NCBI RefSeq assembly: GCF_038396675.1
Contig: NC_088932.1
Span: forward strand, 27,085,001-27,149,000
Direction of reading: 5' to 3'
Length of the DNA stretch: 64,000 nt
Origin: Hydra vulgaris
Lineage: Eukaryota; Cnidaria; Hydrozoa; Anthoathecata; Hydridae
Part shown: in pieces, positions 1 through 9,843 of the stretch
How the letters are laid out: each line of letters starts with the position of its first letter
Numbering within the stretch: position 1 is the first letter of the stretch
Program-made: the position numbers and the translations under genes
Notes under the pieces: generated by a model
The model's input: only the letters and a program-made list of their open reading frames with translations
The model's database searches: none
Told to the model about the DNA's origin: nothing

Positions 1-62
1 GAAAGTCTCCAGCACATGATATAGAAAATAAAAGCAAGGCACAGGAGATTCTTCTGGAACAG
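1..62 (+). CDS. Candidate upstream coding exon of CHAF1A (3' part)
   Basis: From base 3 the sequence is open and reads KSPAHDIENKSKAQEILLEQ, ending at a CAG|GTGATC splice donor in phase 0. The next recognised CHAF1A exon (15786) also begins in phase 0, so the two could be joined across a 15.7-kb intron. This stretch has no recognisable domain. The only support is the open frame, the donor and the phase match, so it could belong to another transcript or be chance. Confidence 0.3.
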
Positions 63-640
63 GTGATCTCTAATTAAATTTTAATCTATAATTTTTTTTT
101 ATATAAAATGATGAACACCTGATTTCTACATTAGGAAATTTATCTATCAAGCATTTTTGATTAACTTAAATTGAACATACTTGTAAAAATATTACTTCCA
201 GTAAAGCTGCAGGTGCGTGTAGGTGTATAAGTGTAAGTCTGTGCTGTTTGTGTCACACAGTAAATGTTGTTTTTGATTAGCCTAAAAGATTTCTGAATTA
301 TCAGCCAGCCCAGTCGTACTCCAGAAAACCATGGTTGGTTTAAAACCCACTCATGGATTTATACAATCATGTGACATTGTACTAATAATACATTTATGAT
401 TTAATTACTTTTTAATTAAACAATAGAAAGTGATGTTTAAATGTGTGACATTAAATCCCATATTTAAAGTAGTTAGGGGTAAAAGTTTATGTAAAATATG
501 CAGACAAAAAAAATTCAAGAAAATGTTAAAAGACATGTTTTGTCTTTGAATATTAATAATAAGCACAAACATTTGTTGGATATTTTAACTTTTTTTTAAA
601 TATCGGTATAGAATGCTTAAGAAATTGTTAGAAAAGGAAT
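63..640. other. Non-coding, probably intron; nothing recognised
   Basis: AT-rich sequence with stops in all frames and no repeat structure that I can see. Confidence 0.4.
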
Positions 641-879
641 CAAAGTTTCAATAACCACTATAAGTAGAGTTTAAAATGTGGCAAGAATTGAATATAAAGA
701 TAATTTTAATGACAAAAAAGATAAATGTAGACATCAACAAATTAAAGCTAAATTCACAATAAGTTTCACAGATGAAAAATTTAAAAGATTTTTCCCTACT
801 TCTAAATTATCATGAGAGTTTAAAATATTATAAAAATGTATATTATATAGAAATTTAGAAAATGTAATTAAAAATAAGT

Positions 880-1420
880 TTTAAAAGGATGTGTATATAT
901 ATTATCACCTGGTCGATCTAGAAAAGGTTTACATGATCAAAAAAACTTTATGGGTTTGTTAAAAAAAACTGGATAAAAATCATCAGAACAGATGTAAAAC
1001 TATTTCACCTTACTGATTGTGATCAAAAATCTAAACATATTTATATAAATAAAAATCAAAAAACACGAAGTGTACTCTTTTATAAAATAAAAAAATTTTC
1101 AAAAAGCTGTCATGATATGGGTGTATTTGGTGCTAAAGGATTAACATTTATAATATTTGTATAAGCAGGAGTTAATATTAATTCAAATAACTATATAGGG
1201 AGTGTTTTAAAACCATTAAAGATGAAATTAAAGAAACTGAAAATTGACTTTCCATCAAGATTCCTCGTCTTCAAAAATTAGATTATCTAGTCTTTAAAAA
1301 TGACCATTAAATTTTTAACTGACTAAATTATCAAATTTATTCATCCTGAAATGTAGACACTTAACTCAACAGATAATGCACCTATTGACTAATTTAAAAG
1401 GGGTTATATGTAAAATTAGT
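880..1420 (+). mobile_element. Very decayed Tc1/mariner-like transposase fragment
   Basis: Translated pieces in shifting frames recall Tc1 transposases. A PGRSRKGLHDQKNF-like stretch at about 910-945 resembles the linker after the helix-turn-helix. A stretch around 1110-1220 reads MGVFGAKGLT and then INSNNYIGSVLKPLK, recalling the region between the first and second catalytic Asp. Stops interrupt every frame and no terminal repeats were found. Weak call. Confidence 0.3.
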
Positions 1421-1751
1421 TAAAAAAAAACAACAAACAAAAGTTATTACTGGACTTATTCTGCATATAAAAGATGTGGGATAAAACATTCTTCCAGAAC
1501 TTATAAATAAAGCATTAATATTGTGGCCTAGACATTGTAAACTATTCTATAAGTGTCATAAGTTTTAACATTTAAGAAAAACTAAAATTAGGAATAAGAA
1601 TACTGCTTTTTAAATATGTTAAAATGTTTCCAATTCGATATCACATGATTTTAACTGACATCTGATTTTAAAAACCCAGATGTATTCCAGAAACATCTTT
1701 TTTCCATTTCAACAGTAATCGAGTCTGGAAAATAGAAATAGATTAGTTAAA

Positions 1752-1985
1752 CATCCTCTTCCAAGCAACAGTAAATATGTTTAAAAAAAAGTCATGATCA
1801 ATGACTTGAACATCCTCCGTGGCAAAAGTAATTATGTTTGAAAAATAGCCTTGCTTGATGAAGTCATCATCCGCTACCGTGGCAACAAAAATTGTGTTTG
1901 GAAAATAGTTCTACTTGATGACTTAAAAATCTAATTCTACGGCAACAGTATTGGTGTTTGGAAAATAGTCGTGCTCAATGACTTA
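1752..1985. repeat. Four diverged tandem copies of a ~58-60 bp unit
   Basis: Successive units share CATCC..., TGGCAACA, TGTTTGGAAAATAG and TTGATGACTT blocks, starting near 1752, 1810, 1867 and 1926. The copies are well diverged, so the array is old. Confidence 0.6.
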
Positions 1986-1989
1986 AGTG

Positions 1990-3200
1990 AAGATTACTGT
2001 AGTTATATGCAATTATGCTTGTTTTTTTGTAATTATGCTTTTTTTCAAACTTTTTTAGGGTCTGATATAAATGGATATTATGTGCATATAGATTAAATTG
2101 TTAATCAGCACATCAATCTAGATTTAGGGCTAGATTTTTTTTTGTAAAATTAATGTATTAATATTCAGTATTTTAGAAATATCTGCTTTGGTTTTTTATC
2201 AATCCCGTATTTTACTTTAGATAGCACTGTCTGTTTTAAATGTTAATAAAGAAAATGTTGGAAGCAGTTCTGATGAGGTTTTTCTTATAATATTTTTTTT
2301 TTTTACTTTAAACAATATTTAAATCTTCCACCATTTGTTATTTGCTGAATCAGCAAAGCTGTTGTTATAGTTTTCGAGCCTTTAAAAGTAAAAATTTAAG
2401 GAGTATATGGATCCTTAATTTTTTAATGGGTCCTTTTAACTTTTCAAAAATTTGATGAACAATAATGCAAGTAAATTCATTATCTTTTCAGTTTGTGTTG
2501 AAAAAGAAAATAATTTGATGCAATATTTATTGAACTTGAAAGATCATTACTTCCTCTATAATCTTTTCTGACTGTTATTTTTGCTATTCTTTCAAAATGA
2601 ACATTGTTCACCTTTTACTGACATCATATTCTAGATGCATGTGGTTCATTAATTTCCTTTAGTCTTTAAAAATATCCATCTTACTTTTAGTAGTGAAGAT
2701 AGTTATCTGTCCCACTTGTGGAGATAATTGTCTGTGGGACAAACAATTATCTCCACTAGTCTTCTTCATTCCACCACAATGATTTTTGCTTTCACTCCTT
2801 TAACTATTGATTTTTATCTCCAACTAATTCATATTCAATTAAAGTTTTTAATAATCTTTTACATTATGGATTTGAATGTTGTTTACTCTTCATGATTTTC
2901 AATAATGTCTAATCAACCAGTATTATATAAGTAATAGCTGTCCAGACCTGTTAAACATGGGGCTTGGTAAGTCTATTCTACACTGACCATTTCTATATTC
3001 ATTCCTTATTTTTTCAGTAAACAGTAGGAAAGTTATACATAGTGTCTAAAGTTATGAATAAAAAACATTGAAGCAGTTATTCTAAATAATATATAATATT
3101 TGATGTTTATTGAAATTTTAAGCTTTTTTAAAACTCTCTCCCTTTTGTTTGTTATATATGTTTTATATATAACATCAGTAGAACTCTAAAAACCTTTTAT
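1990..3200. other. Non-coding AT-rich DNA
   Basis: There are no supportable ORFs. The only structure noted is the hairpin at 2718-2756. Confidence 0.4.
2718..2756. repeat. Short hairpin (13-bp arms)
   Basis: GTGGAGATAATTG at 2718-2730 is inverted at 2744-2756 with a 13-base loop. The surrounding 2.0-3.2 kb holds no gene that I can see. Confidence 0.6.
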
Positions 3201-3204
3201 TTTG

Positions 3205-3440
3205 TATTTTAGAAAATTAGAAAAGATTAAAAAAAAAAAATTAATGTGCAAGCAACATGATTTAAACAATTGTGTTGTACTTGGGAAAGGCAGAACAAAC
3301 AAACCACTTCGGTCACTAAGACACACTAATCTGCCAATTTTTAACACTATTTAATAAACAAAAAACGAATTAGTTTTATGAAACAACGAATAAATGTTAT
3401 AAATCAATATAAAAAAGATTTTGCCAAAGTGCAATTTTTA
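3205..3440 (-). mobile_element. Diverged SINE copy (partner of the next one)
   Basis: It shares order and flanking text with the copy at 3485-3760: a diverged tRNA-like block at about 3250-3340 (CTTCGGTCACTAAG), followed by CTATTTAATAAACAAAAAAC and a run ending in a long T/A tract. Its Pol III boxes are more decayed than those of the neighbour. Confidence 0.45.
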
Positions 3441-3484
3441 ATTAATAGTAAAACTTTATAAAAGTGATAAAATATCTATAAAAC

Positions 3485-3760
3485 TTTAAAAATGTTTTAT
3501 TTTTTACTTTAAAAAATTGAAAAAGATAAAAAGAAAACAGCGTGGAAGTGCAAGGATTTGAACCATGAAGTTTTACATCAGAATGCTGCAAGCTAACCAT
3601 TTTGGTCACCAAGGTGTTTTGTTTGAAGAATGTTTTAAAACTATTTAATAAACAAAAAACTTTATAAAACAGAACAAAAAAAATCAAATAATAGCTATAA
3701 ATCAAAAATAAGAAATTGTTGCTGCAATCCAATTTTAAAGTAAAAGTAAAACTTGATATA
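3485..3760 (-). mobile_element. tRNA-derived SINE
   Basis: On the - strand, 3620 to 3540 reads like a tRNA. It has an A-box-like TGACCAAAATGGTTAG and a perfect B box GGTTCAAATCC, about the right distance apart. It is followed by an AT-rich body shared with the copy at 3205-3440. The predicted ORF across this block on the same strand is not a gene. Confidence 0.6.
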
Positions 3761-3769
3761 TGTTTTAGC

Positions 3770-4842
3770 ATTGCATAATTTAAAGTTTACATAAGTTATC
3801 TAACCTATATAAAATTGTAAAATATGAACGAATGTGTATGCAAATATCTATTTAAATACTTACTTTCGTTCACATTTTCTTATACAAAAAGTGCTGTGAC
3901 CCTTTCTCTCCATAAACTGGGGGTGTGGTTGCCATAGTTGAATTGATGCATAAATATTGGTTGCCATGAGTTTTGCGCAAACATGCCTGAATGAGTAACA
4001 GCAGTAGCAGAAGAAGCAGCAACATTAAATTTGATATTAAAATATTATAGGATAATTTCTAATAATCATTATGTCATCATTGGTCCTCCTGTTATACTAT
4101 TGATTTATTTACCGCAGTAACATAATTATTTTATCTTGCAATAGGTAAAAGTGTTGAGGTAGAGGCTATTGGTCTAGTCTGAATGAACTACATCTAAATA
4201 TCTCTGCTTTAATATTGCTGTGATAGTTTTTAATTTGTAGGATCAGTTCAGATCTCTGATATTTAATGCTAGAGTAACAAGTTATTTATTCAAAAATTTC
4301 AAAAATGGTTCATTTTTAATTATAAGATTTCCAAGGTCTTTATACTTCTTAAAAGAATATGCTCAGCTCATAAGTTATATTTTTTAATGCCTTTAGTTAT
4401 GAGGCATGCATAACACTTAAGGAAAAACTTTAAACTTTTTTACTGTTCAAGACAAGATGAAAAATGACAAATTTTTCTGATCATCGGTTGTAATCTGTCA
4501 TGATCCACTGTCGGTAACATGTATATACTTTGTCATATGACTTATCAAAATATAAATTGCATTAACCATAAATCTTATTTATTTAATGTACTCAATAACT
4601 CTGCCTAGGAGGACAATACTTAATTTAACTAACTTGACTCTACCAAAAGTTTCATAATAAAGTGTATAAGTACGTAGACAAGGGATTTGAATAAAAATAT
4701 TAATAATTTTCATACAATTTTTTACTAATTTTCTTACAAAAATTTTGATTTGATTTTTTTCACTGCTTAAATGTCTTTTTTTTTGTGTTTTGTTTTGTTT
4801 AAATACTTGATTTTTTTAAATTGTTTTTACTTTATTTCAGGA
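3770..4842. other. Non-coding AT-rich DNA left of the capsid element
   Basis: No gene, no RNA gene and no clear repeat unit. I searched here for an inverted copy of the right end of the capsid element (13.8-13.93 kb) by eye and found none. Confidence 0.4.
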
Positions 4843-4886
4843 AAATCCTTCGGATTTACTTTACATTGACCCGAAGGATTTACTTC
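4843..4886. repeat. Palindromic AAATCC-TTC-GGATTT repeat at the left edge
   Basis: Bases 4843-4857 form a 6-3-6 hairpin with loop TTC. A second, inverted-loop copy (CCGAAGGATTTACTTC) follows at 4871-4886. The same GGATTTACTT text recurs inside two genes of the element (8753-8781 and 8941-8966). Confidence 0.7.
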
Positions 4887-5009
4887 ACTTTTTTTTTTTT
4901 TTTAATTTTTTTCTACGACAGAAAACTGTAGTTATTTATAAATATTTATTAATTGTAAATAACTTTACATATATTATTGTATGTTTATCTGCATTATATC
5001 TTAAAATTT

Positions 5010-5364
5010 TTAAATTATCAAGATTAACTTTAGATTTTTTATCTTATTTTTATATACTTCAATTTGATCTCTACAAAATTTTTCAATAGATTCAATCATT
5101 GCAATAAACTTTTCTTGTTCATCAGATTTTTCTTTATCACATACAAATGACATTGAATAACCATTAAGTTTATGATTTTTAAAATCTCTATTTTCACACA
5201 CACCATAGGAAAAAGAAGGTAATGTTTTAATGAGAACAGGACCAGCACCTGTTGGATATTTATATGTAAGTTGTAATTTTTGATATGGAACTGGCTTATC
5301 AGCTTTGAATATCTTTTACAAATAAATTTTTAATATCAAATGATTCAATTGTTATAAATGCCAT
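5010..5364 (-). pseudogene. Small protein resembling a large-DNA-virus family of unknown function (frameshifted)
   Basis: It starts at an ATG at 5364, just after a TATATAAAAATA box, and ends at 5010. One frameshift near 5303-5312 splits it, and the 63-residue downstream part stays open. The diagnostic block is FSYGVCENRDFKNHKLNGYS, ahead of an acidic/basic coiled tail. I recall similar blocks in small proteins of nucleocytoplasmic large DNA viruses annotated only as a domain of unknown function (DUF5871-type). That match is from memory and needs a profile search. It is the last gene of the leftward array. A nucleic-acid-binding role is possible but not shown. Confidence 0.5.
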
Positions 5365-5433
5365 TATTTTTATATATAAAATATTTTTTTTTAATTTAAT
5401 TTAAAAAAAATATTTTTACAATGTAGAATTTTT

Positions 5434-5915
5434 TTACATTTTTTTTAACTTTTCAGAATTGAATACTTCAATCTTATATCCATTATCAACCTTTCCATCA
5501 CGCGATTCAAAATATTCATATCCATGTTTAGTTTCTTTCATAGCTCTATATAATGATTTGTATACTATTTCTTCCCCTGTGTCTACGTTTGTTAATTTAA
5601 TAGTGACTGGCTTTTTCTTAATTGATCTCAATCTTTCATATTTTGGATCTATTTCTTTTTTTTTTATTTTATCTCATTTATTCTAGGACGACCAACAGGT
5701 CTTTTATCTACATTTTCTCCTTTTACTTCATGAATTCTAGGACGACCAACAGGCCTTTTTTCATCAGTTGATTCAACTACTTTTGACATTATTTTATCTT
5801 TATCTATCAACTTATTATCTATAGTTAGCATTAATAATGTTACATTATTGTCTGATGTTTTTGTTATATTATTTTCTCTCAATAGATTTTGTAAATCTTT
5901 TCTAGTATAATACAT
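5434..5915 (-). pseudogene. AT-hook protein, frameshifted in a poly-A tract
   Basis: The N-terminal part (5915-5664, 83 residues) ends in two near-identical AT-hook cores, KRPVGRPRIHE and KRPVGRPRINE, about 15 residues apart. GRP within basic residues is the minor-groove-binding core. The frame then breaks in the A-run around 5656-5668. The other frame continues with KKEIDPKYERLRSIKKKP and a conserved-looking 60-residue tail (5631-5434). I read this as one protein of about 150 residues. The start follows TTATATAATAAAAATG. It probably binds AT-rich DNA, perhaps as a packaging or transcription factor, but this is inference from the hooks only. Confidence 0.65.
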
Positions 5916-5964
5916 TTTTATTATATAAAGAAAAAAATTTTTTTAATTCATTTTTTATATAAAA

Positions 5965-7248
5965 TTAATGAATTTGAGTAAGCCTGTTTCGATCTGATTG
6001 AAAGTTTAATAATTTATCTGATATTACAAGAGCATATGCCATAGTATTTGCTGGTACTGCAGTATTAAATGTTGCATTAATTGATATATTTACTATTGAT
6101 GAATCTAATCTTTCTCTTTGATTACTAACATCAAAAACCATAATTGGAAATAAACCTCTACATTCAGTATATAGAATGTTTCCATTTGTAATCAAGTCAC
6201 TAGTTCCATAAAATTTTTTTACTAAAATCAGATGCAGTACCATAAGCTAATGAATACTTCATATTTGGAAATGATAGATTATAGTTAAGTTTGGGATAAT
6301 TTTTATTACTAACAACAACTTCCATATTTTGCAAGTCGCAATGATCGAATAATGAAGGATTTGTTGTTTGATCTAATAACTTATTTGTTTGAAATCCAAC
6401 AATGACATATCTAGGTTTTTTAGAAGATGCCTTTGGACTAAGTTGCCAATTAAATGATGTAGTTTGTGATACTGCCATACTATTAAGACGACGCTCTCTG
6501 TAAGCTGATTGGATAGTTACTTTTGATGATATCATACTGAAAAGTTTAGATTCTTGTTCAAATGATGGATCTAACTGTGGAATGTATAATGCTACTTTAT
6601 CAAGAACAACTTTACCAGCAACTACATTATTAGCTCTAAATATGGCATTATTGTCACTTCCTCTAGTAAGAGTTAATGTTTGTATAAATCCAAAAACAGA
6701 TTTGTCATAATCATCGCAGAAACCAAAAATGTGGTTTAAAGGTATACGAAATGAAAATGCTCCCTTTGTAGTTGGTTTTTGTATTATTACTCCTTGCCTA
6801 ATTGCAAATCCAATGTTATCTGTTAGCGATGCTGTTGTTGAGAAATCTTTATACCATAATTGATTTAATCCCTTTGAAACTTGAAAGTTGTTAGAATATT
6901 TTAACAATCCAAACATTGTTGTAGCTACACCTGGATTATCAATTGTCTCTACATCTTTAGATGGTAATTTATATGATATCCTATCGAATAGATACATGAT
7001 ACCATTATTTATTAAAGATATTACATCTGTATTAGCATAACCTGTCCCATCATTTTTAAGAAGTGTCCCTTCAACTAAAAATAAGCTTTAGATGGTAGTG
7101 TATATAAATCAGTTTGATCAATTGTAATTCTTATGTCTCCGCTATTTAGATTTGTACCAATTATCGGATTATAGGCATAATATTGACATCTTTCAATTCC
7201 TACATCTTTCATTGGCTCATCATAATTAAATACTTCAGAAAATGTCAT
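5965..7248 (-). pseudogene. Major capsid protein, double jelly-roll family (two frameshifts)
   Basis: About 425 residues in three pieces. They are 7248 to ~7080 (start MTFSEVFNYDEP), 6997 to ~6214 (the long middle part) and ~6214 to 5965 (the end). The breaks lie in homopolymers at 7077-7081 and 6214-6220. Blocks that I recognise from capsid proteins of animal-genome polinton-like elements are IPLNHIFGFCDDYDK, NPSLFDHCDLQNM, NYNLSFPNMKYSLAYG and INATFNTAVPANTMAYALVISD, in the expected order. The protein would form the pseudo-hexameric capsomer. Its size fits the short animal-element version, not the larger Polinton capsid. The gene lies mid-array beside a pVI-like gene, the usual neighbourhood. 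Family confidence is high, and the exact subfamily is open. Confidence 0.85.
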
Positions 7249-7253
7249 TTTTT

Positions 7254-7755
7254 TTATCTAATAATGAATTTTTTAAATAATCTGAGCCCATTCCCTTTTT
7301 TAACTAATTCTTCAATTCTAATAGCATTTTCACTTCGAATTGATTTCTTTGGTTTTATTGAAGATCCATATGCTAAATTACTAAGATTTGCTTCATTACT
7401 TTGTGTTCCAGATCTAATCAAGTTTGATAATAGCTCTTTACTTTTTTTTATCAAGATTTGATTTAGATACTTTATCAATTAATTTTTTTCCTTTTTCTAT
7501 TGCAGTATTTTTAGCAGCTTCTATTGCTGATAATGATAGTTCTTTTCCTGCTGATTTAGCAGCAGTTAATGCACTTTTTCCTAAATCAGTAGCTGCAAGC
7601 TTTTTAACCATAGCTGATGATACTTTAGTTACATTTGATGTTGCTGCTTGTCTAAACATCTCTCGAAAATTATATCTCTCGAAAAGAGTATCGAAAATTC
7701 CACTTCCTCCAATTATATGCTTCTTAATATATCTCTTATTTTTAATGATGATCAT
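7254..7755 (-). pseudogene. pVI-like / minor virion protein, Ala-Lys rich (frameshifted)
   Basis: The start at 7755 (MIIIKNK) is preferred over the upstream ATG because GTATATAAAAATG, the element's start motif, abuts it. An early Gly-rich motif HIIGGSG is followed by a long Ala/Lys amphipathic region (SALTAAKSAG, AIEKGKKLIDKV). The frame breaks in the T-run at 7441-7449 and resumes as SKELLSNLIRSGTQ to the stop at 7254. Basic Ala-rich amphipathic proteins next to the capsid gene are typical of adenovirus pVI-type cement/membrane-lytic proteins and their Polinton analogues. The functional call is by composition and position only. Confidence 0.5.
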
Positions 7756-7833
7756 TTTTATATACACAATTTTTTTTATTCATACTGCTAGAATATTTTG
7801 TATTGCTTTATATTCTTTACTATTTAATATCTT

Positions 7834-8261
7834 TTAACCCTGCCTAAGTAATTCATCGCTAATTGTTACAGCTTCATTTCTTGATGAATTATTACCAGCC
7901 TCCCAATCAGCTATTCGCAATCCTAACATTTCAACTAATACATTAGGATCACTTGGAAGAATTACAGTTTTAATTCTTCTCTTATCTCAATCTTAGATGC
8001 ATAAGGATCCTTTTGATCCATATGGAGTATCTCAGTATTTTGAAAAGTAAGTGCTAATTGATCTTTCAACTTTGATATCCCTTTACTTATACCAGATTGA
8101 CTTTCAATGAGTGGACTATACAACTTTGTCAAGCCTTGATTAAAATTAGATTCACCAATCTTTTCATTAAGAGCATTTTGTTGTACTATTTTTTTCAAAG
8201 CTTTGTATTCTTCAATAGCTTGATTTCTCTTTTCAGGATCAGTAATTTTTAAAAACGACAT
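7834..8261 (-). pseudogene. Coiled-coil protein of unknown function (frameshifted near the C-terminus)
   Basis: The start at 8261 (MSFLKITDPEKRNQAIEEY) follows AATATTAAAAATG, so the nine residues upstream are ignored. The first 99 residues are a charged, probably helical region with heptad-like spacing. The frame breaks in the four-T run at 7968-7971 and continues to a stop at 7834 with a conserved-looking tail, PSDPNVLVEMLGLRIADWEA. I recall related MSFLKITDP proteins accompanying the same capsid genes in other animal genomes, without known function. A scaffold or virion role would be a guess. Confidence 0.5.
7838..7966 (-). other. C-terminal segment of the coiled-coil gene in the shifted frame
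   Basis: This stretch is easily missed because it lacks a start codon. It is open in the frame after the break at 7968-7971 and reads RNEAVTISDELLRQG before the stop. Confidence 0.5.
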
Positions 8262-8445
8262 TTTTAATATTGAAAAATAAAAAAACATAACAAAACATAG
8301 AATTTTATGTTATGTTTTTATTTATATTTTTCAATATTAATAATATTTTTAATTTCATAATCTTTATAAGTGACGTCATCTGATTCTAATAATCCTGTTA
8401 GTACTGCAATTGATAAAATACTTTTTATTAATTTTTTTTCTTTAG

Positions 8446-8895
8446 TCACACTTTAATTGACACACAAAAGTCACACTTTAATTGAAGTACATATTTATCT
8501 ATCATTCTCAATTTATAATTCTTTTTAACATTACTCCATTGTTTATTATAATCTTTAATTTCACTTTCTACTTTAAAATAAAAATCAGTATCTTTATTCC
8601 AAATAAGTTTATAAAGTTTTTTTCTTTCACCATCACTATAAGTATCTGGTATTTGAAAATTACCTTTTTCAGTAATAAGATTATAATTATATTGACATTT
8701 TGAATCATATCTTAAATCCAAAGGACCTATGCGAAGTAATTCAGTAACACATGATTTACTTCGCATTAATCCTTCGGATTTAATAATAGCTCCTGCTTTT
8801 CCAAATCCTAATAGTTCCAAATATTTTTTTTTATTCTTATCTTCTTCACGCTTACTACATTCTAAAAAGAAAGGATAAAACATATTTATTAACAA
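8446..8895 (-). CDS. Unknown 149-residue protein with an embedded palindrome
   Basis: Intact ORF. The likely start is the first or fifth Met (MLINMFYPFF). It is rich in Lys, Tyr and Cys, with no transmembrane segment and no motif that I recognise. Codons for IIKSEGLMRSKS coincide with the element's palindromic repeat (8753-8781), so part of the protein seems to have come from insertion of that repeat. It lies between the coiled-coil gene and the membrane protein gene. The start lacks the clear TATATA box of its neighbours. Confidence 0.5.
   Translation of the reverse strand: MLINMFYPFFLECSKREEDKNKKKYLELLGFGKAGAIIKSEGLMRSKSCVTELLRIGPLDLRYDSKCQYNYNLITEKGNFQIPDTYSDGERKKLYKLIWNKDTDFYFKVESEIKDYNKQWSNVKKNYKLRMIDKYVLQLKCDFCVSIKV
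8753..8781. repeat. Palindromic repeat inside a gene
   Basis: GATTTACTTCGCATT followed by AATCC-TTC-GGATT (8768-8780). It is in frame within the 8446-8895 gene and near-identical to 8941-8966. Confidence 0.7.
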
Positions 8896-8915
8896 GTATG
8901 AATTAATTTAAGTTA

Positions 8916-9587
8916 TTATTTGTTTTTAATAATATTTTCAGATTTACTTCGTCCTTCGGATTTACTAAATCTCATTTGAAGTAAATTAATCGCTTCTTCT
9001 CTTCCTTGATTAATTAATGATATCTTAGTTTGTTCATCGATATCTTTTTTAATTTTTGTCCTAATATCTTCAAGCATAACTTTAAACTTTTCAAATTCGC
9101 TAAGTATCAGCTCAAATTCTTTATCATCTATTTTCCCATCTACTAAAGCTTTAGAAATATGATCGCTTATCGTATTCAATTTTGAACTAGCAAGTATTTT
9201 AATGCTTTCATGCTTTTCTACTTTTAAATTTAATTTTTTATTCACTTGACCTCCTATCAATGAAAGAGCTCCAATCGCTAATGCTGCACCTTCACATGCA
9301 ATAGCTATTGGAGTTGCTACTATTGTGGCTGAAAAACCAATTCCAACACTTCCTAGTGCCATTGTACTTCCAATTAACGCTACATCAACTGCAGAAATTA
9401 CTTTTATTGCCTTATGATACTTTTTACTTAATGTTAATCTCTTTTCTCTCTCAATTTCTATTTCTTTTTGAATTTCACTAATCTTATTCAGACGGTAAGC
9501 AATAGGATCTATCTGCTGTATTTCAGTATATTCATTTGGTAAAGTCGGATATAATTTATTCATATTTGAATTATTTAAATACTCCAT
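8916..9587 (-). CDS. Putative membrane protein with flanking coiled coils
   Basis: About 223 residues from MEYLNNSNMNKLYP. I chose this start because TTTATAAAATG abuts it. After a charged helical N-terminal region (IQKEIEIEREKRLTLSKKY) comes a long hydrophobic, small-residue stretch at roughly residues 60-115 (VALIGSTMALGSVGIGFSA..., IAIACEGAALAIGALSLIGG), enough for two membrane passes. A charged C-terminal coiled coil ends with SKSEGRSKSE, which is encoded by the palindromic repeat at 8941-8966. I recall this protein class from capsid-bearing elements in cnidarian genomes, with no known role. A virion-membrane or host-membrane role is possible. Confidence 0.6.
   Translation of the reverse strand: MEYLNNSNMNKLYPTLPNEYTEIQQIDPIAYRLNKISEIQKEIEIEREKRLTLSKKYHKAIKVISAVDVALIGSTMALGSVGIGFSATIVATPIAIACEGAALAIGALSLIGGQVNKKLNLKVEKHESIKILASSKLNTISDHISKALVDGKIDDKEFELILSEFEKFKVMLEDIRTKIKKDIDEQTKISLINQGREEAINLLQMRFSKSEGRSKSENIIKNK
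8941..8966. repeat. Palindromic repeat inside the membrane protein gene
   Basis: GATTTACTTCGTCCTTCGGATTTACT encodes the C-terminal SKSEGRSKSE on the - strand. The core TCC-TTC-GGA is at 8952-8960. Confidence 0.7.
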
Positions 9588-9618
9588 TTTATAAAGCAAA
9601 ATAAAATTATTTATTTTA

Positions 9619-9837
9619 CTAAATTAACATAGCATAATACATCACACCTTTTTTAATTGTTACTTCAATTGAATTATTGTTTTTAATAATCACAACAATA
9701 TCATCAACTGATTCTGATACAATATTGTTATCTAAACTTAGCATTTTTAATTTTAGACTATTTTCTAAAGAAATTAATACAAAACTAGGATCATCAATTT
9801 TTACACCTATTTGCAAAGATATAACTTTATGTGACAT
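9619..9837 (-). CDS. Small unknown protein, 72 residues
   Basis: Intact ORF beginning MSHKVISLQIGVKIDDPSF, six bases downstream of the stop of the next gene, so the two are probably read together. Alternating hydrophobic/polar residues suggest a beta-rich fold. A C-terminal NNSIEVTIKKGVMYY strand pattern would suit a small structural or fibre-like protein. No family recognised. Confidence 0.5.
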   Translation of the reverse strand: MSHKVISLQIGVKIDDPSFVLISLENSLKLKMLSLDNNIVSESVDDIVVIIKNNNSIEVTIKKGVMYYAMLI

Positions 9838-9843
9838 AAATGC

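Noticed and set aside
3442..3771. 109-residue - strand ORF
   Set aside because: Covers a tRNA-like SINE with A and B boxes.
4700..5000. Left terminal inverted repeat matching 13.8-13.93 kb
   Set aside because: Compared by eye in both orientations; only short AT-rich matches (TATATCTTAAAAT, direct) were found, probably chance.
7183..7837. + strand ORFs opposite the capsid element genes
   Set aside because: Shadows of - strand genes with viral motifs.
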